In this document: positions 1-4,894 of the stretch, piece after piece
Layout of the letters: every line of letters starts with the position of its first letter
Position numbering within the stretch: position 1 is the first letter of the stretch
DNA from: Pseudomonadota bacterium
Lineage (GTDB): Bacteria > Pseudomonadota > Gammaproteobacteria > Steroidobacterales > Steroidobacteraceae
DNA: 5,701 nucleotides
Direction of reading: 5' to 3'
NCBI GenBank assembly: GCA_021850555.1
Contig: JAJZLX010000312.1
Span: forward strand, 1-5,701
Notes under the pieces: model-generated
Told to the model about the DNA's origin: nothing
Databases searched by the model: none
The model's input: the letters and a program-made list of their open reading frames with translations, nothing else
Program-made: the position numbers and the translations under genes

Positions 1-1
1 G

Positions 2-178
2 ATCGTGACCACAGCCAGCCTTTGGTACGACACTCGCGAGAAGTTTGGCGGTGGTGCGATCGACTTGGCGATGCACCTTCTGGGGGTGTCATTCGTCGAG
101 GCGGTTCGGCATCTCTCCAACCAAGAACAACTGACCCGCCTTCACGACCGGGTGTGCCCATCGCGCGATTCGTCCTGA
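2..178 (+). CDS. C-terminal end of a CHC2/primase-like protein of mobile elements (5' partial)
   Basis: The reading frame is open from the window edge and ends at TGA 176-178, leaving 58 visible residues. The stretch W-Y-D followed by F-G-G-G-A-I-D-L-x-M-H-L and then F-V-E-A-V-R-H-L matches the second half of CHC2 zinc-finger/DUF3991-type primase-like domains found on plasmids and integrative elements. There, a GGGAIDL turn is followed by a 'sf.eAv..L' helix. The zinc-binding cysteines would lie upstream, outside the window. Family members usually continue into a long linker and a TOPRIM region after this helix. Here only about 18 residues follow, so this is either a short stand-alone version or a protein cut short by mutation. 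A role in plasmid or element DNA metabolism is a family-level inference. The family call rests on a short stretch, so confidence is moderate. Confidence 0.7.
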   Translation: MVTTASLWYDTREKFGGGAIDLAMHLLGVSFVEAVRHLSNQEQLTRLHDRVCPSRDSS

Positions 179-222
179 CTCCGCCCCCGCAGCGTCCACG
201 GCGTGCCCGTCCACCGAGAACA

Positions 223-257
223 TGCCGGCGCGCGCAGGACCGCTGCACGCGCCGGCA
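223..257. terminator. GC-rich inverted repeat between convergent genes, possible bidirectional terminator
   Basis: A perfect 10-bp inverted repeat, TGCCGGCGCG at 223-232 and CGCGCCGGCA at 248-257, surrounds a 15-nt loop. It lies in the 90-bp gap between the primase-like stop (178) and the DUF2958 stop (269), where transcripts from both sides must end. Neither side has a run of T, so it is not a canonical intrinsic terminator. In GC-rich DNA a stem this strong can still stop RNA polymerase or protect 3' ends, but it could also arise by chance. Confidence 0.3.
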
Positions 258-268
258 GAAGCCCAGCG

Positions 269-613
269 CTACGTGACGATGCGCCCGCGGCGTCGAGCCG
301 CGTCCGTGTAGGCCGAGAGCGGCCGATCCGCCGTGAAGTGGAGGTCGCGCTCGACGGGAAGGCCGAGCCGGCCACGGACCGCTGCGAGTTCCGCGAGGCT
401 CACGTAGCCGAGCTCGGGGAACCCGAGGCCGAGATCGCAGAGCCCGAAGGCGCGATCGGGATCACTCGGATCGAGCTCCGTCAGGAGCCAGGTGGCGCCG
501 GCATCGGGCGTGAAGAGCTTCACGATGGGGCGCGGATCGACTTCCTCGCCGGCGGCGGATCGCTCGCCGTTGGCGGTCAGCTCGCGGCGCTGTGCATCGG
601 TCAAGAGTTTCAT
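269..613 (-). CDS. DUF2958 family protein
   Basis: Encodes 114 residues beginning M-K-L-L-T-D-A-Q-R-R-E-L. The body carries the hallmark stretch of DUF2958 proteins: V-K-L-F-T-P-D-A-G-A-T-W-L-L-T-E, then a D-P-x-D-P-D turn, F-G-L-C-D-L-G-L-G-F-P-E-L-G-Y-V-S-L-x-E-L and R-G-R-L-G-L-P-V-E-R-D-L-H-F. The length is normal for the family. The molecular role is unknown. Members are typical cargo or housekeeping genes of conjugative plasmids and integrative elements, often near primase, ParB and transfer genes, which fits the primase-like neighbour. The start at 613 was chosen over an in-frame GTG at 742 because AAAGGAGG lies 5 nt upstream and the protein there begins exactly at the family's usual N-terminus. 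The extra 43 upstream residues look like translated leader. The ribosome-binding site is buried in a strong inverted repeat (see 620-670). Confidence 0.93.
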   Translation of the reverse strand: MKLLTDAQRRELTANGERSAAGEEVDPRPIVKLFTPDAGATWLLTELDPSDPDRAFGLCDLGLGFPELGYVSLAELAAVRGRLGLPVERDLHFTADRPLSAYTDAARRRGRIVT

Positions 614-619
614 GGAAGC

Positions 620-670
620 CTCCTTTCGGTTGCGGTTCTCGCCCGCGACTCGGACCGCAACCGAAAGGAG
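620..670 (-). promoter_or_regulatory. Perfect 17-bp inverted repeat that can sequester the DUF2958 ribosome-binding site
   Basis: Arms CTCCTTTCGGTTGCGGT (620-636) and its exact reverse complement (654-670) are separated by 17 nt. In the minus-strand transcript the downstream arm ends in the Shine-Dalgarno sequence AAAGGAG(G) of the DUF2958 gene, so folding would pair all but its last base with the upstream arm and hide it. That could hold translation low until something opens the hairpin. The DNA could equally be a dyad bound by a protein, or a duplicated and inverted leader. On the plus strand the mirror-image Shine-Dalgarno precedes a GTG at 680, but that frame closes after 23 codons. The repeat is seen directly. 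Its function is inferred. Confidence 0.6.
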
Positions 671-1053
671 CCAGAAACGGTGATCCGATGCGCCATGTAC
701 GCGGCCACCGTCGAGTGCCGTTTCCCGCCTCTCGACTTTCACGGCCCGTGACAGCTTGCTGGCGCGGACCGTGATCCCCCGCCTCCGGTCCTCACGCCCG
801 ATGTCGGCGCTCCGGTGAAGGCAATCGAGCCAAGGATGACCACGACGCCCGCGGCCAGGACGGATATGGAGGGTGGAACGTGGGAGGCGGGCGGAGCGAG
901 CGACCCGCAGGCGCGGTGTTCCGGAGCTGAGCCCCGCCCCGCCTCGGGCGATGCAGCATGGCTCGTCGTCGATTCAACGAACTCTACACGAGCCGGCGGA
1001 ACTCAGGATGTATGGAATCGGTTTGGTCCGCCAACGGCGGGCCCGCAACGATT
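671..1053. other. Gene-poor stretch upstream of the DUF2958 gene, with a 13-bp palindrome
   Basis: I find no convincing gene here. Frames that are open on either strand have arginine/proline-rich, low-complexity products and lack ribosome-binding sites. The DUF2958 promoter should lie in its left part, but I see no clear -35/-10 pair. TCACGGCCCGTGA at 739-751 is a perfect odd-centred palindrome about 125 bp upstream of the DUF2958 start and could be an operator. A minus-strand frame ending at 741 encodes a hydrophobic stretch (roughly 820-870) but has no usable start codon, so I do not call it. Confidence 0.4.
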
Positions 1054-1081
1054 AAAAACTCTTCGCCGGTAGCCGAACGAG
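1054..1081 (-). terminator. Terminator-like hairpin with T-run downstream of the small membrane-protein ORF
   Basis: Read on the minus strand, CTC-(G)-TTCG pairs with CGAA-GAG across an 8-nt loop, with one bulged G, and is followed immediately by TTTTTAA. The hairpin starts 9 nt after the stop codon of the 47-residue ORF at 1091-1234 and points the same way. This is the layout of a factor-independent terminator, and it is the best independent support that the small ORF is a transcribed gene. The stem is only 7 bp with a bulge, so strength is uncertain. Confidence 0.45.
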
Positions 1082-1090
1082 GACCTGAAC

Positions 1091-1234
1091 TCAGCGCAGG
1101 CGCATCGCCATGAAGAAAAGGACCGCGATGATGGGCGTCGCGACCGCGCGGACCGTCTCGATCAGAACGCGCCGCGAGCCTGGAAAGAGCAGCGCCAAAG
1201 CGGCCAACGCCAGAATGACATGATGCCAAGACAC
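1091..1234 (-). CDS. Candidate small membrane protein, 47 residues
   Basis: GTG start at 1234 (codon 1232-1234), TGA stop at 1091-1093. GGAGAG lies 6 nt upstream of the GTG. The product has two hydrophobic segments: residues 6-18 (V-I-L-A-L-A-A-L-A-L-L-F-P) and residues 33-44 (T-P-I-I-A-V-L-F-F-M-A-M). They flank a basic, helical middle (G-S-R-R-V-L-I-E-T-V-R) and are followed by R-L-R. It would be a short inner-membrane hairpin or two-segment protein. Third codon positions are mostly G or C, as expected for a gene in this genome. A terminator-like hairpin follows the stop. A longer overlapping frame (984-1271) has an arginine-rich product and looks like its shadow. I do not recognise a family. 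Small hydrophobic proteins of this kind include toxins and regulators, but nothing here decides the role. Confidence 0.42.
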   Translation of the reverse strand: MSWHHVILALAALALLFPGSRRVLIETVRAVATPIIAVLFFMAMRLR

Positions 1235-1917
1235 GAACAGCTCTCCAGCGAATAGGTTGTGGAAAATCCACGGAGATCTGAATTGACGACCTACACGCTA
1301 CTGGGTCGACGATTGTCGGTCAACAGCGCTCGCCAAGTTCCTGCGCAGGGCAGAAGTCTCTCAGAGAGCTGCTGCCGGTCCTGCGAGGCGCCGCCGCCAA
1401 ATCCCGCACATGGCAAGAGACGCCGATGACCACCTGCGAGGAAGCGCGAGACGCCTCTATACAGGGGAAGGCCAAGTGGAAATGCGGACACTCCGAAGGA
1501 GGCGCAATTTCGACGTCGTCTTCGACGTCTGACTCCGACGCAGATTTGAGCCCACTCGACCCTCCGCGACTGCCCAGTCTTGGGGCACCGGTCACCCCGA
1601 GGGCGCTTCGACCTCACGGGGAACGCAGGTCACAGGCACTGCGCGGCAGGCGTCGGACACCCGTGGCCGCACGGCACGCGATCACGCTATTGATCAATCT
1701 CGTGATAATGGTGACTGTTCGAGCCGCGATCGCGCCGCACGTAACGGCGTCAGCGGTTTCGACGGGCGAGGTTGTTCGATGGAATGCAATCCGTAGACGG
1801 CCCGCCCAAGCTCTGACCTCCGGCGGCATTCGGACGTGTGTCGTGCCAATGAAGTTGCACGCATGTGCCATTTCTTCGTCTCTCAGTTCTCAAATTCCCA
1901 CCCCGTGGGGTAGTCGT
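1235..1917. other. Long stretch without a convincing gene, upstream of the XRE regulator
   Basis: About 680 bp in which no frame has coding-like composition together with a ribosome-binding site. The frame of the XRE gene is open back to 1426, but its product there is S/T/R-rich and unlike a conserved protein. A 40-codon frame at 1410-1532 has no ribosome-binding site. Structure present: a 7-bp stem with a 4-nt loop at 1512-1529 (GACGTCG/CGACGTC), the 26-bp palindrome at 1681-1706 (listed separately), and CCCAC/GTGGG at 1897-1909, which overlaps the weak ribosome-binding site of the XRE gene. TTGACC at 1318-1323 on the minus strand could be a -35 element for the small membrane ORF, but its -10 partner is poor. 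It may be decayed element DNA. Confidence 0.4.
1681..1706. promoter_or_regulatory. 26-bp imperfect palindrome, possible operator
   Basis: ATCACG (1681-1686) and CGTGAT (1701-1706) are reverse complements sharing their centre with the perfect inner palindrome ATTGATCAAT (1689-1698). Only the two bases on each side between them fail to pair, so 22 of 26 positions are symmetric. A GATAAT at 1704-1709 could be a -10 element overlapping the right arm. It lies about 210 bp upstream of the XRE gene that starts at 1918, so it may be an operator for that or another regulator. No binding family is identifiable from the sequence alone. Confidence 0.35.
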
Positions 1918-2175
1918 GTGACCGAGAGTGTGCTCAATCAGGGCATGCGCCCTGCCCTGCAGCATCGCATCGCCGACGTGGTGCGCCGGCGCCGGAAGGC
2001 CAGGAACATGAGCCAGGAGGCCTTCGCCGACCATATCGAGATGCACCGCGCGCAATACAGTTTCGTCGAGCGGGGCATCAGGGATCTTCGCCTGTCGACC
2101 CTCGAGCGCGTCGCCAAGGGACTCGAGCAGCCACTCTCGGTGATTCTGCGCGAAGCGGAAGAAGCCTCCCCGTAA
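1918..2175 (+). CDS. XRE-family helix-turn-helix transcriptional regulator
   Basis: Encodes 85 residues. Residues 20-63 form a Cro/C1-type helix-turn-helix: R-K-A-R-N-M-S-Q-E-A-F-A-D-H-I (helices 1-2), M-H-R-A-Q-Y-S-F-V-E-R-G (recognition helix and turn), then D-L-R-L-S-T-L-E-R-V-A-K-G-L, followed by a helix P-L-S-V-I-L-R-E-A. Such single-domain proteins bind short dyads as dimers and commonly regulate mobile-element or restriction genes. Start choice: GTG 1918 has GGGG 7 nt upstream. ATG 1945 is in frame and also keeps the whole domain (76 residues) but has no well-spaced ribosome-binding site. The frame stays open far upstream without conserved-looking sequence. The weak ribosome-binding site sits in a small CCCAC/GTGGG hairpin (1897-1909). 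It is convergent with the HEPN gene and not obviously part of an operon. It is only distantly similar to the two 76-residue XRE proteins further right. Confidence 0.85.
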   Translation: MTESVLNQGMRPALQHRIADVVRRRRKARNMSQEAFADHIEMHRAQYSFVERGIRDLRLSTLERVAKGLEQPLSVILREAEEASP

Positions 2176-2272
2176 AGGCTATCCCGTCGAGCGACAACCA
2201 AGTCTCAATCGGCGTGCGCCGCCCGCTCCTATCACCTGGGTCGGCCGCGCGGGAGCGGAAGCTCAACAGACC
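2176..2272. other. Convergent intergenic gap with weak hairpins
   Basis: This 97-bp gap separates the ends of the XRE gene (+) and the HEPN gene (-). CCGCTCC (2223-2229) can pair with GGAGCGG (2252-2258), and GAGC/GCTC (2253-2264) forms an alternative 4-bp stem. Neither is followed by a T-run on either strand, so I cannot call a clear terminator. Confidence 0.3.
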
Positions 2273-3877
2273 CTAAATCTTCCAAGAATCACGCCAGCTT
2301 TCAAGGCCATGTGAAGCGAGCAACCCAGCTGGTCTTTCGCCTGTGCGCCGCCTTTCCTCCTGATACATCCCCAGGGAAAGGTAGATCAGTGAAGCTCGAA
2401 CTCGCCTGAGTACGAGGTGCGTCTTTGAGATGAACGAGTCGCGCGAAACGGAAAAGGCGAGTCGATCCCTAAACCAATCCTCGGAAGACAGAGGTGATGG
2501 CAATAATTCATGAACTTTCAGGTAACTATGCTCCAAGCAATTGCGAATAACGTACAGGTCCTCCGCATACGGTTCGCAGGAGTCCTGAAAGTCTCTATCG
2601 AAGAGATCCTTGGAAAGCCAGAACAAACCACGCAGGGGCCAGTTCGCCAGCGTAACCAGCTCAGGACGTATATTTAGGGGTCTCGCGAGCGGATCTGAAT
2701 ACCAGATTGTCTTGAAGTAGACCTGCCTGGAAGGGATTTCGAGCTTTGCGTAATCGTTGAGAAAGAAGGCGATTTTGTCAAAAATCGAATAGGCAATACG
2801 GTAGGCGGCCTTCGCCCGCTCCACTGCGAGAGAGTAGCTAGGATAGTCTAGAGTGTTATAAAGCAAAACGGCTCGGTCCGAGAAGTGCGTCTTCCGTGCT
2901 TGAACGCTTTCGTACAAAAACCAGCGAGCAGAGACGTATTCCTGCTTCATCTGATTGAAAAGCCCAGTTAACGTCGGCGGTTCGTCAATTGGCGTGACGT
3001 AATCCGGAAGTGAGAGGTTGTCTCGTCCAGCGATGGCATGTGGCCCAAGATCATTCAATGGATTCAGGAATAACCGTTCATTGAGCGCCCATGTACGATA
3101 GGCGCGCTCCTGCTTCGTTCGGCCAATACCGAAACCATCGAGCTTGATGACGTTGCGCACAGCATCAACGTCGATATCAGCCTCGATTTGCGCGAGAGTC
3201 TTTTCAAACGCGCCCGCTGCGTTTGAATATTCGTCAGGTGCGTAGGTGACAGTCGGATCTGTCGTGGCTCGCCGCAGCGCTGTGTGAGAGCAGAGCAGGA
3301 AAGCGAGCTTTTCACGATCTCCGGGCAGACATCTCGCGTAGCTTGCGAGACCGAGCCCAAGGTTTCCCAATGCCATGCCGAACGTTGGGATGCTACTCTG
3401 GGATTCTTCCCAATGTCTAATGGCCTCGACAAAACGCCCGATATGATTCAGGGCGTTTGCCAAGTTAGTATGGATTTGGCATTTGCGGATGGGATCTATG
3501 CCGGCGAACCCTGGGTGCCGAATCGCACGGCGCAGATGGAGTATTTCCTTCTGTAATTCGGGTTGCTCCCAGTTCCAAGCAGAATCCTTGGTTGTGTGTT
3601 TAAGCCGCCGGCGAGCGGACCAGGCGTTGGCGCGAAAATACTCAAGCAAAATTGTGTCTGAGTCGGAAAGCGCTCTTGTTCCAAGCTCATCAGACCACTG
3701 CAGCGCTTTGATGATGCCATCGTCTCTGCCGAGATCCGATGAATAGTCGACGAGGAGTCCAATTGACTTCATGGCCTCCGCGTCAGAGACGGCATCCAGT
3801 TTCTCGACGAGCAAAAGTTGAGCAAAGTAGCGCTCAAGATTCTCACGGTCTAATGGCGCATCTCCCGATGGGTTCAT
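2273..3877 (-). CDS. TPR + HEPN domain protein, LA2681-like (probable RNase effector)
   Basis: Encodes 534 residues from ATG 3877. A GTG directly in front (3880) is equally possible, with GGTGG 7 nt before it. The N-terminal part is helical with a TPR-like repeat around residues 129-182 (T-N-L-A-N-A-L-N-H-I-G-R-F-V-E-A-I-R-H-W, then L-G-N-L-G-L-G-L-A-S-Y-A). The C-terminal part, about 300-505, matches the LA2681-like HEPN family: Y-N-T-L-D-Y-P-S-Y-S-L (340-350), A-Y-S-I-F-D-K-I-A-F-F-L-N-D-Y (362-376), F-W-L-S-K-D-L-F-D (419-427), then I-R-N-C-L-E-H-S-Y with R445-N446-x3-H450. That is the R-x4-6-H motif of HEPN ribonucleases, encoded at 2528-2545. HEPN proteins are metal-independent RNases widespread in toxin-antitoxin and phage-defence systems. 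LA2681-type members are poorly studied. The gene lies 76 bp downstream of a small XRE gene on the same strand. GC is visibly lower than in the flanks (one 60-base sample is 48% against 75% in the DUF2958 gene), suggesting separate acquisition. The motif and family are well supported; toxicity and target are inferred. Confidence 0.93.
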   Translation of the reverse strand: MNPSGDAPLDRENLERYFAQLLLVEKLDAVSDAEAMKSIGLLVDYSSDLGRDDGIIKALQWSDELGTRALSDSDTILLEYFRANAWSARRRLKHTTKDSAWNWEQPELQKEILHLRRAIRHPGFAGIDPIRKCQIHTNLANALNHIGRFVEAIRHWEESQSSIPTFGMALGNLGLGLASYARCLPGDREKLAFLLCSHTALRRATTDPTVTYAPDEYSNAAGAFEKTLAQIEADIDVDAVRNVIKLDGFGIGRTKQERAYRTWALNERLFLNPLNDLGPHAIAGRDNLSLPDYVTPIDEPPTLTGLFNQMKQEYVSARWFLYESVQARKTHFSDRAVLLYNTLDYPSYSLAVERAKAAYRIAYSIFDKIAFFLNDYAKLEIPSRQVYFKTIWYSDPLARPLNIRPELVTLANWPLRGLFWLSKDLFDRDFQDSCEPYAEDLYVIRNCLEHSYLKVHELLPSPLSSEDWFRDRLAFSVSRDSFISKTHLVLRRVRASLIYLSLGMYQEERRRTGERPAGLLASHGLESWRDSWKI

Positions 3878-3953
3878 CACTCTGTATCCACCGAGATAGT
3901 TCTCAGAAGGTCTCTCGTAGCTCGTATCCCAGCTCGTCTCGTGCCCCCGGACC

Positions 3954-4184
3954 CTATTCCAGCGCGCGCGAGAGCAGCTCTACAGGCTCACGCCCCAGGG
4001 CTCGGGCGATTTCGATGAACTCGACCACGTCGATGCGCCGCTCTCCGACCTCAATTTTTGCGATGAAGGATTGAGAACGCTTCAACTTGTGCGCAAGCTC
4101 GTGTTGACTGAGTCCGGCGCCCTTTCGGGCTTGTACGAGCGCCGCACAAAGGATCCGGTGAGTACGGGTTCGCAGGGACTTCAA
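3954..4184 (-). CDS. Short XRE-family regulator upstream of the HEPN gene
   Basis: Encodes 76 residues from TTG 4184. The helix-turn-helix spans roughly residues 17-46: L-V-Q-A-R-K-G-A-G-L-S-Q-H-E-L-A-H-K-L, recognition helix K-R-S-Q-S-F-I-A-K-I-E, then G-E-R-R-I-D-V-V-E-F-I-E-I-A-R-A-L and a final P-V-E-L-L-S-R-A-L. The TTG was chosen because GGAG lies 7 nt upstream and M-K-S-L-R-T-R-T-H-R is a natural beginning. A TTG at 4199 and a GTG at 4190 are in frame but have no well-spaced ribosome-binding site. The gene leads a two-gene unit with the HEPN protein and probably represses its own promoter through the TAGTC-N7-GACTA dyad at 4235-4251. It may thus keep a toxic effector quiet. It could also act as an antitoxin by direct contact, which the sequence cannot show. 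It is a paralogue of the XRE protein at 4615-4845, about half identical over the shared 60 residues by eye. Confidence 0.9.
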   Translation of the reverse strand: MKSLRTRTHRILCAALVQARKGAGLSQHELAHKLKRSQSFIAKIEVGERRIDVVEFIEIARALGREPVELLSRALE

Positions 4185-4213
4185 TGCCACGCTCCGCAAC
4201 GGTGGAGCACATA

Positions 4214-4241
4214 CATATAATCCCGGAACGGAATTAGTCTA
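4214..4241 (-). promoter_or_regulatory. Putative promoter of the XRE-HEPN unit
   Basis: On the minus strand TAGACT (4236-4241; 4 of 6 to TTGACA) and TATATG (4214-4219; 4 of 6 to TATAAT) are 16 bp apart. They lie 30-57 bp upstream of the TTG start, in a sharply AT-rich patch. The -35 element falls inside the dyad at 4235-4251, so a repressor bound there would block RNA polymerase. A TTATAT with a 15-bp spacer is an alternative reading of the -10. The match is moderate. Confidence 0.4.
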
Positions 4242-4251
4242 TTATGGACTA
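4235..4251. promoter_or_regulatory. Operator-like dyad TAGTC-N7-GACTA
   Basis: A 17-bp palindrome with 5-bp arms and a 7-bp spacer. Inside the spacer two more base pairs are symmetric, so 14 of the 16 non-central positions match. It overlaps the putative -35 of the XRE-HEPN unit, about 50 bp upstream of the regulator's start. It has the same 5-7-5 geometry as the GATAC-N7-GTATC dyads in front of the paralogous XRE gene. It is most likely the binding site of the XRE protein encoded at 3954-4184 (inference). Confidence 0.55.
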
Positions 4252-4274
4252 GACGGCCTTGCGGCGGGCGTGTA

Positions 4275-4303
4275 ATATTTCGAAATATCCTATTTTGGAC
4301 TAG
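4275..4303. promoter_or_regulatory. 14-bp perfect palindrome and second operator half-site
   Basis: ATATTTCGAAATAT (4275-4288) is a perfect palindrome. Overlapping it on the right, TATTTTGGACTAG (4291-4303) repeats the right half of the dyad at 4235-4251 with 12 of 13 bases identical. Its left arm is degraded (TATCC instead of TAGTC). The two sites are 51 bp apart, close to five helical turns, so two repressor dimers could sit on the same face of the DNA. This may be a weaker secondary operator. Confidence 0.4.
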
Positions 4304-4589
4304 TGCTTTTCGGGACGAGGCAGACATCAAGAGTGGCTTCCACGGCGCGCGCATGAGCCGACAGTTCACAGAGAAGACGATTGCCGGACACCCTTGCGCG
4401 CCCCGGCGGTCGTGCCGCTTGGATCTGCTTGGTAAACGCCCGGCGCCGCGGCGGAAGGTGATGTAGTAAATGAGCGGGTCGAAAGATCGAACGCTGCGGG
4501 CGTGTGCCTCGATTTCGCTGACGCCCCACGCGCCCACGGTACCCCTTTCCGCCCGTGAAGACCCCCGTTCGCCCTGGCCGGGAGAATAC
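4304..4589 (-). other. Gene-poor stretch, possible decayed coding remnant
   Basis: No intact gene is supported. On the minus strand two overlapping frames carry short stretches that look less random than their surroundings: F-D-P-L-I-Y-Y-I-T-F-R-R-G in one frame (about 4430-4470) and R-L-L-C-E-L-S-A-H-A-R-A-V-E-A-T-L-D-V-C-L-V-P-K in the next (about 4305-4380), ending at TAG 4290-4292. They could be one frameshifted small gene that once followed the XRE gene at 4615-4845. There is no ribosome-binding site for either, and arginine/proline-rich frames are common by chance at this GC content. Confidence 0.2.
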
Positions 4590-4606
4590 GTGGGCAAATG
4601 GCCCAC
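4590..4606 (-). terminator. Hairpin just after the second XRE gene
   Basis: GTGGGC (4590-4595) and GCCCAC (4601-4606) form a perfect 6-bp stem with a 5-nt loop, 8 nt past the stop codon of the XRE gene that ends at 4615. The following bases on the minus strand, GTATTCT, are only mildly T-rich. It may end the monocistronic XRE transcript, but it is not a textbook intrinsic terminator. Confidence 0.35.
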
Positions 4607-4614
4607 CTGGCCCG

Positions 4615-4845
4615 CTATCGGGAATCCAGCGCCTCCCGGAAGAGCTCGACAGGGTCGGCCCCGGTGGCTTTGGCAATGGCAATGAATTCCGCCACATCAA
4701 CCCGCCGCTCCAAGGATTCGATGCGCTGGATCCAGTTCGGCGGCTGCTGCAGTCGCTCGGACAGCTGCCTCTGGGAAATTCCAGCCGCCTCGCGCGCTTT
4801 ACGCAGCGCGGCAGCGACGGCCCGTTGGCGGGCGGAATACTTCAT
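4615..4845 (-). CDS. Short XRE-family regulator, divergent from the sigma-factor operon
   Basis: Encodes 76 residues from ATG 4845, with GGGGG about 4-8 nt upstream as a weak ribosome-binding site. The helix-turn-helix covers residues 14-43: L-R-K-A-R-E-A-A-G-I-S-Q-R-Q-L-S-E-R-L, then recognition helix Q-Q-P-P-N-W-I-Q-R-I-E. The rest is E-R-R-V-D-V-A-E-F-I-A-I-A-K-A-T-G-A-D-P-V-E-L-F-R-E-A-L. It is the same length as the XRE protein at 3954-4184 and clearly its paralogue. The scaffold and C-terminal helices are conserved, while the recognition helix keeps almost only the central isoleucine. It stands back to back with the operon starting at 4969. The 123-bp gap between them holds two full GATAC-N7-GTATC dyads and one degenerate copy, so it probably represses itself and the sigma operon together. 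Confidence 0.92.
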   Translation of the reverse strand: MKYSARQRAVAAALRKAREAAGISQRQLSERLQQPPNWIQRIESLERRVDVAEFIAIAKATGADPVELFREALDSR

Positions 4846-4870
4846 GGCACCCCCGGTGACCTGCAGAGGT

Positions 4871-4887
4871 GCTTCTAATACCGTATC
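4871..4887. promoter_or_regulatory. Degenerate GATAC-type dyad close to the XRE start
   Basis: The right arm CCGTATC and the spacer match the reverse complement of the dyad at 4936-4952 at 14 of 17 positions. The left arm is decayed (GCTTC instead of GATAC). It lies 26 bp upstream of the XRE start, where binding would block the XRE gene's own transcription. It is probably a weaker third operator. Confidence 0.45.
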
Positions 4888-4894
4888 ACCCCTA

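Noticed and set aside
203..751. 182-codon plus-strand frame
   Set aside because: It is antisense to the well-supported DUF2958 gene and its product is charged low-complexity sequence, typical of a GC-rich shadow frame.
680..751. 23-codon frame starting with GTG behind the mirror-image Shine-Dalgarno of the inverted repeat
   Set aside because: Very short and without recognisable features. The ribosome-binding site is explained by the symmetry of the repeat.
739..1009. Minus-strand frame with one hydrophobic segment
   Set aside because: It has no start codon upstream of the hydrophobic part and no ribosome-binding site, and the rest is proline/glycine/serine-rich.
984..1271. 95-codon minus-strand frame
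   Set aside because: Arginine-rich product, no ribosome-binding site at its GTG. It overlaps a better small ORF (1091-1234) with a ribosome-binding site and terminator.
1410..1532. 40-codon plus-strand frame (M-A-R-D-A-D-D-H-L...)
   Set aside because: No ribosome-binding site, many rare-looking AGA/CGA/ACA codons, and no recognised similarity.
1291..1617. Overlapping minus-strand frames of 91-108 codons
   Set aside because: Both are low-complexity, arginine/serine/cysteine-rich and lack ribosome-binding sites.
1426..1917. N-terminal extension of the XRE gene in the same frame
   Set aside because: The extension is S/T/R-rich and unlike any regulatory domain, while the XRE domain alone has normal length and a plausible start at 1918.
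4181..4700. Two long minus-strand frames of 136-141 codons
   Set aside because: They run through the promoter/operator region and partly through the second XRE gene, lack ribosome-binding sites and have biased composition. At most short parts may be a decayed remnant.
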